From: Muricea muricata
Taxonomy: Eukaryota > Cnidaria > Anthozoa > Malacalcyonacea > Plexauridae
Reading direction: 5' to 3'
DNA: 64,000 bases
Assembly (NCBI GenBank): GCA_963855995.1
Contig: OY979730.1
Location: forward strand, 11,261,300-11,325,299
Below are positions 48,901-58,910 of the stretch, piece by piece; position 1 is the stretch's first letter; each line of letters opens with the position of its first letter. The position numbers and the translations under genes are program-made. A model generated the notes under the pieces. It searched no databases and was not told where the DNA came from. It saw only the letters and a list, made by a program, of their open reading frames with translations.

Positions 48901-51900
48901 TTCTACAATAAGCTGTCGTGGTTTGTGTCTCAACTAGCTGAAAAAGTCAAAGTAATAGTGTTTACAGGTTGTTCGAAAATCTTTCTCGTTACAGGAAGGC
49001 AAGACGCCACTACATCTGGCTGCCGAAGGTGGAAAATTAGAAGTGTGCAAAATTTTGCTCCATCTCAAATCAGACACTTCAGCAACTGATAATGTATGTT
49101 TTCAATTTCCAACAAAACTCTCAAATATTTCTTTCTTGGAAATTTCTAAATTCCAACTCTATGTTTTTCAGAAAGGAAGAACGCCACTGCATTATGCTGC
49201 GCAGATGGATCATTCTGACGTCATCGAGTTTTTCTTGGAAAACCGTCCTCAGTTAGTGAACCAGGCTAATGCGGTAAGTGACATCATCAGGCTGGATTTG
49301 TACCCCACTTTAGATCAGGTTTAAGGTTTGGATTGAGGTTTCTCTAAGGTTTCCATAATTTCCTGAATGCGTTGACAGAGTGGGCTGAAACTGGCTCCTT
49401 ACTGATCCTTCCATCGCAGCTGCGCTCTGTGATCAGATATTATGAGTCACAAGTGGCTGTCAGAGGCACTCAATTCCTACTTCTCACTCTTACACAACGA
49501 GCCATTAAACGCAAAAGTTACAGCAAGTCTGTTACCATGCAGTCATCAAGCTGATATCAGGATGCGTTCGCAGCGCTTGCTCCGACTTGATGATAGCAAG
49601 TCTGCTGCAAGTTTCTTACAGGCTCTATGCAAGTTGATTGTCAAGACTTTTTATCCACAAACTGTATGCAACAACTTGCAGCAAGTCTGCAAATATATGT
49701 CAAGTTGAATCAAGTCAAATTTTCACAGACTTGATGCAATTTGATGAAGCCAACAGGCTAGATACAACTTTATGACAAACCTGCAGCAAAAAACTTGCAA
49801 TTGCATCAAGTCTGAGACGTTTCTATCTGTGTAGCTTTACGCTATTTAGTCTATGCCTTACACGAACTAAGGTTGCCAGTGTAGGTAGTGCAGTTAATAC
49901 TACACGATGGATATTCTTGGGCTTCACGTGAGGTCATAAATTTCCCTAGGGGTCAACTCTAAATCGACACAGAATAATTATTCACTGTATGTGTTGACCT
50001 TGTGCTTGGCAGAAAATATGTGCAATTTCGTGAGATTCGTTCACTCCAACACAGCATAACCATCAGTACAGTTTGGGTTGACCCCCACTCAGATTTACTG
50101 CAAAATCCCCTAGTGAAACCCAAGAATAGAATTTTTTGCTACCTTGGTACTAACTTCCCGACAAAGGCTTCGCTCAAAATGTCGATTTTCACTTTGTCGT
50201 TTTGAGTATTGAAAGAACCCTATGCCTTTGATGTTCTATGATTATGATATGTTAGTTTTGCGCTCTGATGTGCTTTTAGGAAGGGGAAACGTGTGCCCAC
50301 ATCGCCGCGGCCAAAGGCAGTGTTGCTGTCATCAAAGAACTTTTGAAATTGAAAGACATTCACATGACAGAGAAGTTTACAACAGTAAGATCTCTACTTG
50401 TTTTTCAATGCATTGTCAAAAGCGTTGCGAGTTTTTCATGATAATGCGGTATTTTTGTATTTAGGGCAGCAATTCCACGCCCCTACATCTAGCGGCCAGT
50501 GGTGGTCACGCAGACGTGGTACAAGTGTTGTTGGAGAATGGTGCTGACCCTACACAGATGGATAAGGTAGGATGCCTTGGAATCAAGTCGAGTTGATGAT
50601 GAGTATATGGCAAGGCTATATTTTCCGTATTTTACAACATTTCGTAACAAAACTCTCTTAACTCTTACCGTACTCTTTGTTTGTAATTTAGCATGGCATG
50701 ACAGCGATACATTTAGCAGCTAAGAATGGTCACAACTTAGTCATTGAAATACTGAAAGAGAAAATTCCTTTGGATTATGCAAGTCCTAAGGTAAGAAGCC
50801 ACTCCTTGAAGCCACTCCTTGATGGGTAACATTGTCAAGAGAAAATTGCGTGTCCGTACGGGGCTTGGTGTTCTAAATTTGGTGCCTTCTTTCAGACTGG
50901 TTTGTCAGCCATACACGTCGCCGCACAATACGGACGCACTGAGGTCGTGCGAGAAATATTACGCCAGGCTGATTTTGGAGACCTAAGAAGTGAAGGATCG
51001 AAGTCAAAGAAAGACGAGGAAGTAAGTTGATTGTATTTTTGGCTCACCAAAAAAATTTTTCCTGCGAATATTTAGTCAAGTATGGGGAAAAATTTTGCAA
51101 GCATCAGCATCAGGAATATGCCTAATTTGTAGAAAACAGTCTTAGAAACACACGCAATAAAAATCTTAGAAGGTTTTTCTTTTCTGAAAGCAAATCTTGG
51201 TTTCGCAACAGTGTTCACGGAGTAGACAAGCGAGGTGGCGGACTAAAAAAGGTGACAATTTTGCCAAGAGACAGAAATGAAAATGCTATAGCCGACCCAG
51301 TAAGCGCCTCCTGGAATCACAAGGCAATGTTACTGTTTCTTCTCTTTTACTTCATTGCAGTATGGCTACACTCCACTCCATCTAGCGGCCAGATCTGGCA
51401 ACGATCAAGTTGTTCGATTGCTACTCAATTCCCCTGGCGTCCGAGTCGACACCTCCACTGCGCAAAATGTGAGTGTGTACCACCAGGGTCGTTGCAAGTT
51501 CATTGTCAAAATTTGTTATCCACAGGCTTGCTGTAAGTTGTTTCAACAAGTTGTAACAAGTCTACAAATGACATGTTGAAATAGGCCTGATTTTAACCGA
51601 CTTGATGAAATCGACAAGTTTGTTGCAACTTGTTGACAAGTTGCAGCAAGACGGTGAAATTGACAACTTGCAACAAGTCTGGCGTTTTTCGCTGTGCACA
51701 TCTTTAACATCTTGTGGTTGTTTATTTCCTATACGCAGAGATCGCTTCCTTTGCATTTGGCCTCGAGCAATGGACACGCGAATGTCGTGAGCTTACTGCT
51801 CAGTAAAGTTTCCCATCAAGTCGACACCAAAGATGCCAAGGGCCGCACTGCGTTCCATCTTGCTGCGGCCAGCGGTCACCACAATGTGCTCACGTTGTTA

Positions 51901-54900
51901 CTGGCACAGGGAGCCCACATCGACGCCGAAGATGAGGTAGACGTGTATTTGCATTGGTAATTCCTCGATTATCTTACAGCCGAGCGTGTGTTCTGATGTA
52001 TTCGTATTCTTTTTCAAGGATGGTTGGACAGCACTTCATTTTTCAGCTCATTCTGGCCACCTGCCTGTTGTGAAGCAACTCATCGAATCTGGAACTAACC
52101 TCGTGAAAGAAACTAACGTATGTGTAGTGTATATAGTACGAAATATTAAACAATTATTGAATGAGGTCGAGCAGGATATGAGGAATTATTAAGGCAGAGG
52201 TTTGTGTTATCTCCTCGTATCCTGCGTGAACCGAATTCAATAATTGGTTTCTTATTTTTTGAAAATATTTTAAACTCAGTTTAAACGCTTGCTTTGTAAG
52301 TAAGAAGACACAAGCTGCTAATAATGGAACAGCATGAAATTGTTCGGAAACTTGAATAAGCCAATCAGACTACGAAAAAATATTCTTAAAACAATTGTCA
52401 GATTACAAGGTCAGTAAATATGCGACGAAATGAGTCATAATGTCGTTATATTTGTTTTCGATATACGACGAAATTACTCTTAATGTCGTACATTTATCTT
52501 CAACCCAAATTTGGGCAACTATCAAGCGGATATGACCATTTCACCTTTAGCTCTTAACCAGTCAAAACTCCTGAAATATTTTCAATAAATAATAATATTA
52601 ATTTTCTAAAGATGTCACTCGATGATGGATGACACATTGGTGAATGTTTCTTAATCTCGAGTCCAAATCATACACAGGTCGAAACTCAAGCCGGGAACAG
52701 TTGAGAAAAATTCATCATCAACTATAGGTCTTCTGACAGGAATCGAACCTAAGCCTCTGCGATGCCGGTGCTATGTTGTCACCAATGTTTCATTCCTGCC
52801 TGAGAATCTATGGTTGGTGATGAATTTTTCTCAATGTTTCCGGCTCCAATTTTAACATGTGTATGACTTCCACTCCAGATTAAAACGCATTTACCCTTGG
52901 GTTAACTCAAAATTCGAAGCAAATTTTCCATGAACTCTTTTGTAGACTTGACAATATTTTTTCATTTTTCTCGTTTCAAGTTTTAAAACAAAGGGACATA
53001 TTGACATACCGAAACCAAAACAGTTGGTTAAATTTCAATCCAGGGTTAACGCTAAACCACCTTCGAACTATCGAGTGAAATGCCACGAAATTATAATAAT
53101 TTACCCAAAACAAAATCTGTTTTGTTGTTTAGGATGGCAAGGTCGCTGTATGCTACGCTGCTCATGCCGGTCACGTGTGTGTGGTGCGATATCTACTCAA
53201 TCTTAAGTTTGATGCATCTCACTTACTCATGGACAAAACGGTAGGACTCAACCTGATATTATTTTATTTTTTTTGGGCATGATAAGAGGGGATAGCGGAA
53301 GGAATCTCCGCAAGTCTTGGTAACGGGAGTGGCTGTAATGGAGTTGCCATTTCTTTACCATCTCCAGCTGTTTACGGGACCCCGATTACCTAACAAAATT
53401 GCCACAGATTAGTTGCAAGTTGTAAATTCTACTAGCTCGTTACAACTTGCAAAAAACTTATCAGTTTCATCGAGTTGCAACAGTCAAGCTTGTTGCAGCA
53501 TGTCATTTGCAGACTTGTTACAACTTGTTGAAACAACTTGCAGCAAGCCTGTGGATAACAAGTTTTGACGATCAACTTGTAACAAGTCTGTTGACAACTT
53601 GCAACAGACTTGTCGTCAACAAGCTGTCACAAGCCATGAAAGCGCATCCTGATAACAAATCGGTTTGTTGATAACAAATCTGTTAGCTGTGTAGACCAAA
53701 TATAAAACGATTCATGTAAAATGCTATTGTGGACAATTCTATCAAAGAAGTTGAAATATTAACTTTTATAAAAACACCATTTGCAACAGATAGTTAGTTT
53801 TCATTGCAATAACGTTTACACATACATTTTTAGTTCCTTTTCGACCTCATGGTTTGCGGCAAGGGAAATGGCAATGACTCCATCATGTCCTTTATTCTCC
53901 ATTCGCCCGCTCCATTGTACGCCGCAGTCAAACTCTCGCATCACTACAGAAGCGAATCGACCAAGTTTAAAGAAAGGAGCAAAGACCTAATAGCGGCCGG
54001 GGACGCGTGCGAGGAACTGGCACTAGATATCCTGACCTTGGCGTGCAACAATGATGCGAGCCAGCTGTTGAACGCCATGGATGACAGCGGTAAGCCATTT
54101 CTGGACGTGCTCGTCGAATGTGAACAAAAACATTGCGTTGCGCATACCTCTGTGCAATCGTACTTGGGAAGCAAATGGCGCGCCGGCCGCAACTGGAGGA
54201 TGTCAAAAGTACTGGCAATTTTTTTCGTCGCCTTTATTTTACCTCCAGTTTGGGCGGCGTTGTCGCTGCCGTGGAATAATAACTACAGTAGAGTACCTTT
54301 GGTGAAATTCATATGCCAGCTCATATCTCACTTGTACTTCATGTTGCTTTTTGTATTCATGCTGGTTATACCTTGGGGGAGATCGAGCACGGACTTAATG
54401 CCGGCATGGTATGAAATATTGTTACTGTTTTGGCTCTGCGGTCAGGTACTCACACAGCTCACCGACCCAAAGAACAGCAGAGGTCTCGGTCGGGTACCTT
54501 TGTTTGTCATATGTCTCTCGACATTTGGCATTCTGGTTCATCTCTCCGCGTTTGCTTTCGAGGGCGTCACGCGTGTCAACCTCCTTTACGCGCGCAATCA
54601 ACTTTTTGCGGTCGCCATGTTTTTGACGTTCATACAACTGCTGGATTTTCTCACGTTTCATCACTTGTTCGGTCCTTGGGGAGTCATCATTGGCAACCTA
54701 ATGCAGGACTTGGCTCGGTTCGTCGTCATTCTGCTCATTTTTATCCTCGGTTTTACCGTCCACATTGCTGCGGTGACAAAACCTGGATTTTACGACACCA
54801 TGGGCGAAGATCACTCCACGCATTTGCACAGGGCCGAGTTTGGAAAAGTGCGGGAAAACTTAATCGATATATTTAGGTTGTTGTTTTTCTCGCTGTTTGG

Positions 54901-55534
54901 GTCTGGCAACTCCGAAATATTGGACAAACTTACTGAACGGGACATTCCCTCATTTTCGAGGGTTTTGGTCTATGTGGTGTTTGGGTTGTATTCCCTGATT
55001 ACAATTGTAGTCTTGATCAATTTGCTTATTGCTATGATGAGCGATACTTACCAAAGAATTCAAGCTCAATCGGATTTGGAATGGAAGTTTGGCCGCGCCA
55101 AGTTGATCAGGAAACTGGAACGATCAACCCGCACGCCCGCGCCGCTAAACTTGCTGACGACAGCAGTGACGTATCTGAGGCTCGCCCGCAAGGTGAGGTG
55201 CAGGTGTTGCAGGCCTGACATCATGGAAATTTTACACGAGGAGACGGCGAGCGATCAATTGCCGATGACGAAATTCACGAGCACGAATAGCGTGAGTCCC
55301 GATTTCTCCAGTGGCGTCATCGCCTCTCGTAACAATAGCAACCATAGGATCGAGCACGTTGTGAACTGGGAACGAATCGTGCGCAAGTTTAAAGCTCTGC
55401 GCGGCATGGAGGATAAGGAAGAAATGACGGTACAAGAAGTGATCTCTGTGGATAGCGAGGGACTTAATGAGAAAAGTGTACGCGATATTAAGGAAATGGT
55501 AGAAGGGTTATTGAAAAAGATGAACCCTAGTTGA
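39961..55534 (+). CDS. TRPN1: TRPN (NOMPC) mechanotransduction channel, 29 ankyrin repeats, 29 exons, ~1698 aa
   Basis: TRPN/NOMPC is the ankyrin-spring cation channel of ciliary touch and hearing receptors. Exons: 39961-40305, 40710-40811, 41201-41299, 42234-42347, 43280-43384, 43474-43572, 43808-43912, 44312-44413, 44665-44763, 45365-45463, 45537-45638, 45806-45907, 46459-46557, 46655-46789, 46859-46984, 47323-47439, 47835-47933, 48512-48712, 48995-49093, 49172-49273, 50280-50384, 50465-50566, 50692-50790, 50896-51021, 51361-51468, 51739-51936, 52019-52117, 53133-53240, 53834-55534. All junctions are phase 0; one donor is GC. The order is a Ser/Lys-rich N-terminus with [17 protein letters not shown], 29 ankyrin repeats, a linker, six membrane helices and the TRP helix. 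The start at 39961 follows an in-frame stop at 39940; a longer N-terminus from 37794 is possible. Exact ortholog naming is by domain order. Confidence 0.93.
40430..40645. repeat. Family-C array, reverse orientation, ~2 units
   Basis: Reverse complement of the ~114 bp unit ('TAGCTCTATCAGTTCTAAAC', CCAGTAAGGATCATCTCTTATTGAT), in the first TRPN intron. Confidence 0.85.
40890..41155. repeat. Family-A element in a TRPN intron
   Basis: 'GTTGATAACAAATCTACTGC', GTGCGAGTTGTTTCAACAACTTG and TGATGCAACTTGAT blocks, between the exons ending at 40811 and starting at 41201. Confidence 0.75.
41341..41580. mobile_element. Family-E hairpin MITE, copy 1 (240 bp)
   Basis: The left arm TGGGGCCGGTTGAATCAAAG with GCGTTTAGCTTTAACGG is mirrored by CCGTTTAAGCTAAACGCC and 'TTTGATACAACCCGCCCCT' at the right. 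No ORF. Copy 2 is in the next TRPN intron. Confidence 0.85.
41901..42105. mobile_element. Family-F hairpin MITE, copy 1
   Basis: 'CAAAAAAGATGGCGGATGTC' then GATATTACCAGAATGCATTG is mirrored by 'CAATGCATTCTGGTATGGTC' then GACATGTCGCCATCTTTTTTG. Copy 2 lies at 62651-62880. A looser outer dyad (CGTAAGAATCGGGTA / CCCCGATACTTACG) flanks it on the left, at 41745-41895. Confidence 0.85.
42410..42651. mobile_element. Family-E hairpin MITE, copy 2 (~240 bp)
   Basis: 'GCGTTTAGCTTAAACGCTGG' near the left end and CACCGTTTAAGCTAAACGCC near the right. Same ends and spacing as 41341-41580. Confidence 0.85.
42690..43265. repeat. Family-A palindromic repeat (long or doubled copy)
   Basis: 'AACAAGTTGTGTTTGCACTG', CTTGTTGCAAGGTTGTCC and 'TGTATCAGTCTTGTTGGAAC' match 4205-4565 and 6540-6870. 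It ends just before the acceptor of the exon at 43280. Confidence 0.8.
43600..43770. repeat. Family-D repeat, ~2 units
   Basis: 'CAACTCTCATGTCCTGGTCA', AACAAGAGTTGAATGAGAG and GTTGATGAGAGTTGACAAG, as in the coiled-coil gene introns. Confidence 0.85.
43975..44215. repeat. Dispersed SINE-like repeat ('GGTTTCCTCCCACAGGGA')
   Basis: 'GGGTTTTCTCCGGCTACTC' style sequence followed by 'TGATCCTTCCATCGTAGCTG' and CTGGCTGTCAGAGGCGCTC. The second half recurs at 49380-49490. Related sequence is common in marine invertebrate genomes as far as I recall. Confidence 0.65.
44800..45335. repeat. Family-A element, near full length (~530 bp)
   Basis: The left end 'CACACCAAAAAACGTCACAG' and the right end TCTGTGGCGTTTTTAGCTGTGT are inverted counterparts. 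The interior contains GATATTAAGATGCACGTG and many CAACTTGCAACAAG dyads. It occupies the intron between exons ending at 44763 and starting at 45365. Confidence 0.8.
46055..46432. repeat. (CATCACA)n-type microsatellite, ~380 bp
   Basis: Degenerate 5- and 10-base units such as 'CATCACATCACATTACATCA'. It produces spurious Thr/Ser/His-rich frames on the + strand. It lies in the TRPN intron before 46459. Confidence 0.95.
47060..47240. repeat. Family-A repeat fragment
   Basis: 'CGATATCAGGATGTGTTGGC', GACAGCTTGTTGACGACAAG and ACTTGTTATCCACAGGCTTG, with the typical interior but no clear right end. Confidence 0.75.
47955..48475. repeat. Family-C tandem array, ~4.5 units of ~114 bp
   Basis: Successive units of 'TCAATAAGAGATGATCCTTA' to AGTTTAGGTTTGTTTCTGTAG, the inner ones almost identical. 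It fills the intron between exons ending at 47933 and starting at 48512. Confidence 0.95.
48752..48950. repeat. Short tandem repeat, ~80 bp x 2.4
   Basis: 'CTGTCGTGGTTTGTGTCTGA' recurs at about 48755, 48834 and 48914 with ACTACCTGAAAAAGA and AGTGTAGGTA blocks between. It lies in the short intron before the exon at 48995. Confidence 0.85.
49375..49490. repeat. SINE-like repeat fragment, related to 43975-44215
   Basis: 'TGATCCTTCCATCGCAGCTG' and GTGGCTGTCAGAGGCACTC match the second half of the copy at 43975. Confidence 0.7.
49505..49845. repeat. Family-A element in a TRPN intron
   Basis: 'GATATCAGGATGCGTTCGCA', GACTTGATGATAGCAAGTC and right end TCTGAGACGTTTCTATCTGTGTA. Confidence 0.8.
49846..50279. 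other. Remaining intron sequence, nothing recognised
   Basis: AT-rich intron between the family-A element and the exon at 50280. No repeat or RNA seen. Confidence 0.4.
50605..50672. mobile_element. Family-B MITE remnant
   Basis: 'GCTATATTTTCCGTATTTTA' then CAACATTTCGTAACAAAACTC matches the right arm of the hairpin at 18519-18690. The left arm is absent. Confidence 0.5.
51480..51705. repeat. Family-A element in a TRPN intron
   Basis: 'TTTGTTATCCACAGGCTTGC' to 'CAAGTCTGGCGTTTTTCGCT' GTGC; the left part is truncated near the donor at 51468. Confidence 0.8.
52118..52655. other. Intron sequence, nothing recognised
   Basis: First part of the 1 kb TRPN intron between 52117 and 53133. No coding or structured signal seen. 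Confidence 0.4.
52660..52880. mobile_element. Hairpin element with a tRNA-like core
   Basis: Outer arms 'CATACACAGGTCGAAACTC' / TTTTAACATGTGTATG and inner arms 'TTGAGAAAAATTCATCATCA' / TGGTGATGAATTTTTCTCAA pair over about 55 bases per side with small gaps. The loop, 52730-52785, read on the minus strand contains a tRNA-like GGTGACAAC..GGTTCGATTCCTGTCAG segment (a T-loop/B box). No ORF. A MITE that captured a tRNA-like piece, or a folded SINE, would explain it. Confidence 0.7.
53395..53705. repeat. Family-A element before the last TRPN exon
   Basis: 'TGCCACAGATTAGTTGCAAG' at the left, TTGTTGAAACAACTTGCAGC in the middle, and GCATCCTGATAACAAATC towards the right. Confidence 0.8.
53834..55534 (+). 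other. TRPN channel exon: linker, six membrane helices, pore and TRP helix
   Basis: A single 566-codon exon. The linker begins [11 protein letters not shown] and contains [12 protein letters not shown] and '[20 protein letters not shown]', which match the pre-S1 region of NOMPC. Hydrophobic segments include [17 protein letters not shown], '[19 protein letters not shown]', [34 protein letters not shown] and '[19 protein letters not shown]'. The pore-loop region is '[11 protein letters not shown]' (about residue 1484). S6 ends in the near-invariant [20 protein letters not shown], followed by the TRP helix [13 protein letters not shown]. No intron interrupts it, in contrast to the repeat region. 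An AATAAA polyadenylation signal lies at 55691-55696. Confidence 0.96.
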
Positions 55535-55734
55535 AAAGATGAATTTGTAAAATATACAGAGGAGAAAACAACATTGTTTTGTATATTTCTATGTTCGCAT
55601 TTGTACACGGCTGTGTGGTTGGTCGAAGATAAAATCAATATGCCGAAACCATGTTACCACTTAATAGCAAAAATCAAATTTGACTATTTAAATAAACAAC
55701 TGAAAATGATTTTGACTGAATTTTAGTGAACTCC

Positions 55735-56380
55735 ATCTAACTATACCTGGGGAAGATAACTTGGCCGCCATCTTTGAGGCCATTTTGAAGGATCTTTAAT
55801 AAGCAGTAAACTCTTTAACAACAAGTGAATTTTGGCTTGTAATCAGATGACTAATTGTTTTAGTATAAATTTCCAGGTGTTTACAAATAATAATCAACTA
55901 AACTTTATAAAAATTCACTTCAAATACGTTACTGTATAAAAACCCCAGCAAAATGCAAAAAGCTAATAGTCACTGGCCAGTGATAGCACTGCAAAGACAG
56001 TGAATCTTTACCGATCAGAATGCAGGAAAGTCACTAGTCACCTAGAAATTTATACTAATTATCCCTGAGACGACAACTTGGCTGCCACCTTTGAAGACCG
56101 CCATTGATAACCAGGACTGAGGAGACGGAATCAATAATCACCCATTTTCAAACGATGTTTTCAATCCTAGAATAGTGCCCTTTTAACCTTGTTTTGAGGT
56201 TAGAAGATATTTGACTTGAAACAGGATTAAAGGGGCGCTGTTCTGGGGTTGGAAACAGTGTTCGAAAATCGGTGACTTGCGACTAGTGATTATCAGTGGT
56301 GGCCTTCAAAGATGAAGGCCACGCTATCTTTCCAGGGATAGTTATATAAAGTCCACTGCTTATTAAAGATCCTTAAATTG
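55735..56380. repeat. Composite inverted-repeat region downstream of TRPN
   Basis: 'AACTTGGCCGCCATCTTTGA' and 'AAGGATCTTTAATAAGCAGT' near 55755-55812 reappear inverted near 56300-56376, with a third related block at 56055-56100 (AACTTGGCTGCCACC). The order of blocks is rearranged, so this looks like nested or partly duplicated hairpin elements. Confidence 0.6.
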
Positions 56381-57655
56381 TATTAAAATCTCATTGCGTT
56401 ACTATTTTATTTTACTATTTTTTGTACACAGTTTCTACAACAATTTCACGCCAATTCTATTGAAATTTAAGTTAAGTTCATTTTTAGTTGTTTAAATTCA
56501 TTTTTAGTTATGTGATTCTTGGCAGTCTTGTGCATGCTCAATGGACGTCCAAAGCGAATGTGCTATGAAATGTTACACTTGGTTTATGTACCTAGAGAGG
56601 CATTACATCTAAAATGAGGAGAAACTATTCCAGAACACCACAAGAAAGAATAAACGCGGAATCAGATGACTTGAACAGAGAGAAGTGGAGAATTATGTCA
56701 TATATAAAGAATAAAGAAGTTTAATGGAGAAGTATGTATGTTATAAATACGCCCGCCCTCCTGTGGAGGAAGCTTAAAATTTCAAAGGGAGGGCGTTGTT
56801 GGAAATATCACAGTAATTCCTGAAGGGAGGGTGACCAAATTCCACAGAAGGTGAAAGAGAATAAGGAATTCTTGAATTTCCAGGGGGGAGAGAGGAGGGA
56901 TTCTACAGGGAAGTATTAAAAATAGAATTTCTTAACAGAGACTTCCGCCTATACGTTTTCACAAAAGGTACATAGATGGCAAATATTACAAGCATAAACG
57001 TCCATGGGCAGGGGGCATTATAGCAGTTGGAAATTCTTATATATGGTAGGTGTTAGTTTTAGATATTTCCTAGCAGGGGGGTTATAAAACTAAGTTCCTC
57101 GACAGGGGATGCGGATTAAAATTGCATTAGCCTATGCAAGAGAAGGTTTACATAAAGGTAAGACATGCTTAACATTCCAATTTTGGGAATAAATGTGAAA
57201 GTTCACTACAATTTCCTGCACTGTTATCAAAACTGTCATGTTAGTGATATCAAGACAAAAACTCTATTTATATTTGTGGAATTAATGATTCCACAAAAAC
57301 AAGTAAATGCTTTGTTGGTCCAGGAGGCTAAGAATGCATCTACTTGACTTCATATATTTAACCATTTTAAAGCTAATACTCTGGGCTGGTAAGTCACTTA
57401 AACATTGATTTTTGGCCATCTTACAGGTTAACGATGCTGACTAAAATCTTCTAGATCACCAGCAGCTTCAAAACTTGTGTAAGTAAATATGAGATGTACC
57501 ATTAATGTTAATATTTGTTGCAAGCTTGTCTGTCTTTAGGTAATTCAAATTTGTCACTTTATGCACAAAAAGACCAATTTCCCATTGTAATTAAGCATAT
57601 TTTGCGTATGCATTTCATTTTTGGATATTTTGTTTAAAAAGTTGGCAATATTTAG
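56381..57655. other. Gene-free spacer
   Basis: No supported gene. Several short 'GGGAGGG'-type tracts occur at 56740-57100, with no clear repeat unit. Confidence 0.45.
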
Positions 57656-57860
57656 TCAATTCCACATTGTCAGTTTAATGAATTTTACATCTTTGTCAAG
57701 AACCAAACGGACAACCAAGAGATAGTAGAAATACAGCATACAGCAAGACTTTGGGTTAGTGATTTTTCCTCCGCTTCTCCTGACGAAACCAAGTAACTTG
57801 TCTGCTTTCGCACAACGTTCTAAGACATGCTTGGCCACTTGAGTTCACTGGCAATCCGAA
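57656..57860 (-). pseudogene. LINE reverse-transcriptase fragment
   Basis: On the minus strand, SELKW (about 57838-57855, one frame off) is followed by 'AKHVLERCAKADKLLGFVRR' SGGKITNPK and LYFYYLLVVRLVLD. This fits the LINE pattern 'SdLkW..Hv....KA.k.LGF.rR......K..LYl.LVR'. Only this piece remains, and the frame break shows it is inactive. Confidence 0.65.
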
Positions 57861-58666
57861 TCATGTGTTAAAACAACGAGGAAATATGACTTGACATACT
57901 AATTCCCGAACAATATACTATTTCTTGGTTTCTTACGTAGATAATTACAAAAAGAGTGCTCTCACGTGTTTTATCATTTAATCGACAGAAAATATTTATT
58001 TACAATCAGAATGACCATGCTTTTTAGCTTTCAAATGTCTGACCAATTTTGTCAAATGTGAATTGAAATTGAGCAAATACAAAAATAAAATAGCCGATCG
58101 ACTTTCATTTTTGAGGCAGCGAATAAGAAAAAAATACATTCATCACTAATGTCTCACGAGAAACAATCAGCGTGGCTAATAAGATGAATTTAATTGATAA
58201 ATCTAGACTTTACCCTTTTTTAAGGGCAGGAAGACGGAATAATGACAAAATACTTCAACTAACTAGCTTAATTATTACGAAACTGATTTTTGCAAAACGT
58301 TCAATCCAACCTTTTTTTCTTAGAAATATCCAAATCCAAATGTTAGAGGCCAAATTTCTAGGCGTGAAGGTATTGTCTCTTTAAAAATAATGTCAGCATT
58401 AGCCATTACATTTTTAAATAAAAGATGGTATTCCTGCATTTGCGGACGGAAAGCCTCATTTATATCATTCACGCGATGAATGGCTACTTCACCTATATGC
58501 AAAACATGGCTCAACGGAAAATAGTAAGATTTGAGTGGCTGTTGCATTAGATGTCTTGTATAAGCTTGTTGACCGTTGTCTTTCCTAGTTGACCGTTTTG
58601 TAATTTGCATGGTCAATATATGGAAATGTTAGGAAGGATGTCATTTTGACAGATTATGCCCATTTA

Positions 58667-58910
58667 TATCTCATATACACTAGATGGTGCATCCCACACT
58701 GTGGGCAGGCGAAAATTGAAGCCAGATCGCAGGCGCTGGTCGTTCCCACAGAGTTGACACGGAGCATGATAATTTGCGTATTTTTAATTGCGGAAATGGA
58801 CAAAGTTGACAATAAGTCTTCATAAAAATGCAACTAAAAAGTATTTAATACACAAATGCAGAAAATGATGGTGTTTTCTGTAGCATTTTTTTCATTAGTA
58901 GGAACGACCA
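58667..58910 (+). repeat. Dispersed ~240 bp repeat, inverted copy of 36418-36672
   Basis: 'TACACTAGATGGTGCATCCC', GGGCAGGCGAAAATTGAAGCC, AGAGTTGACACGGAGCATG and 'TTTCTGTAGCATTTTTTTCA' match the earlier copy in opposite orientation. Confidence 0.8.

Larger units (their letters stand above)
40710..53240 (+). other. Ankyrin-repeat domain of TRPN: 29 repeats in 27 exons
   Basis: Each exon starts at the same point of the repeat, usually with NG/DG/KG followed by xTPLHLAA, and most are 99, 102 or 105 nt (33-35 codons). The exceptions are two double-repeat exons (48512-48712 and 51739-51936, 67 and 66 codons) and longer ones at 42234, 46655, 46859, 47323, 50896, 51361 and 53133, which carry loop extensions. 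The count of 29 equals that of Drosophila NOMPC, where the repeats form the helical gating spring bound to microtubules. Confidence 0.93.
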
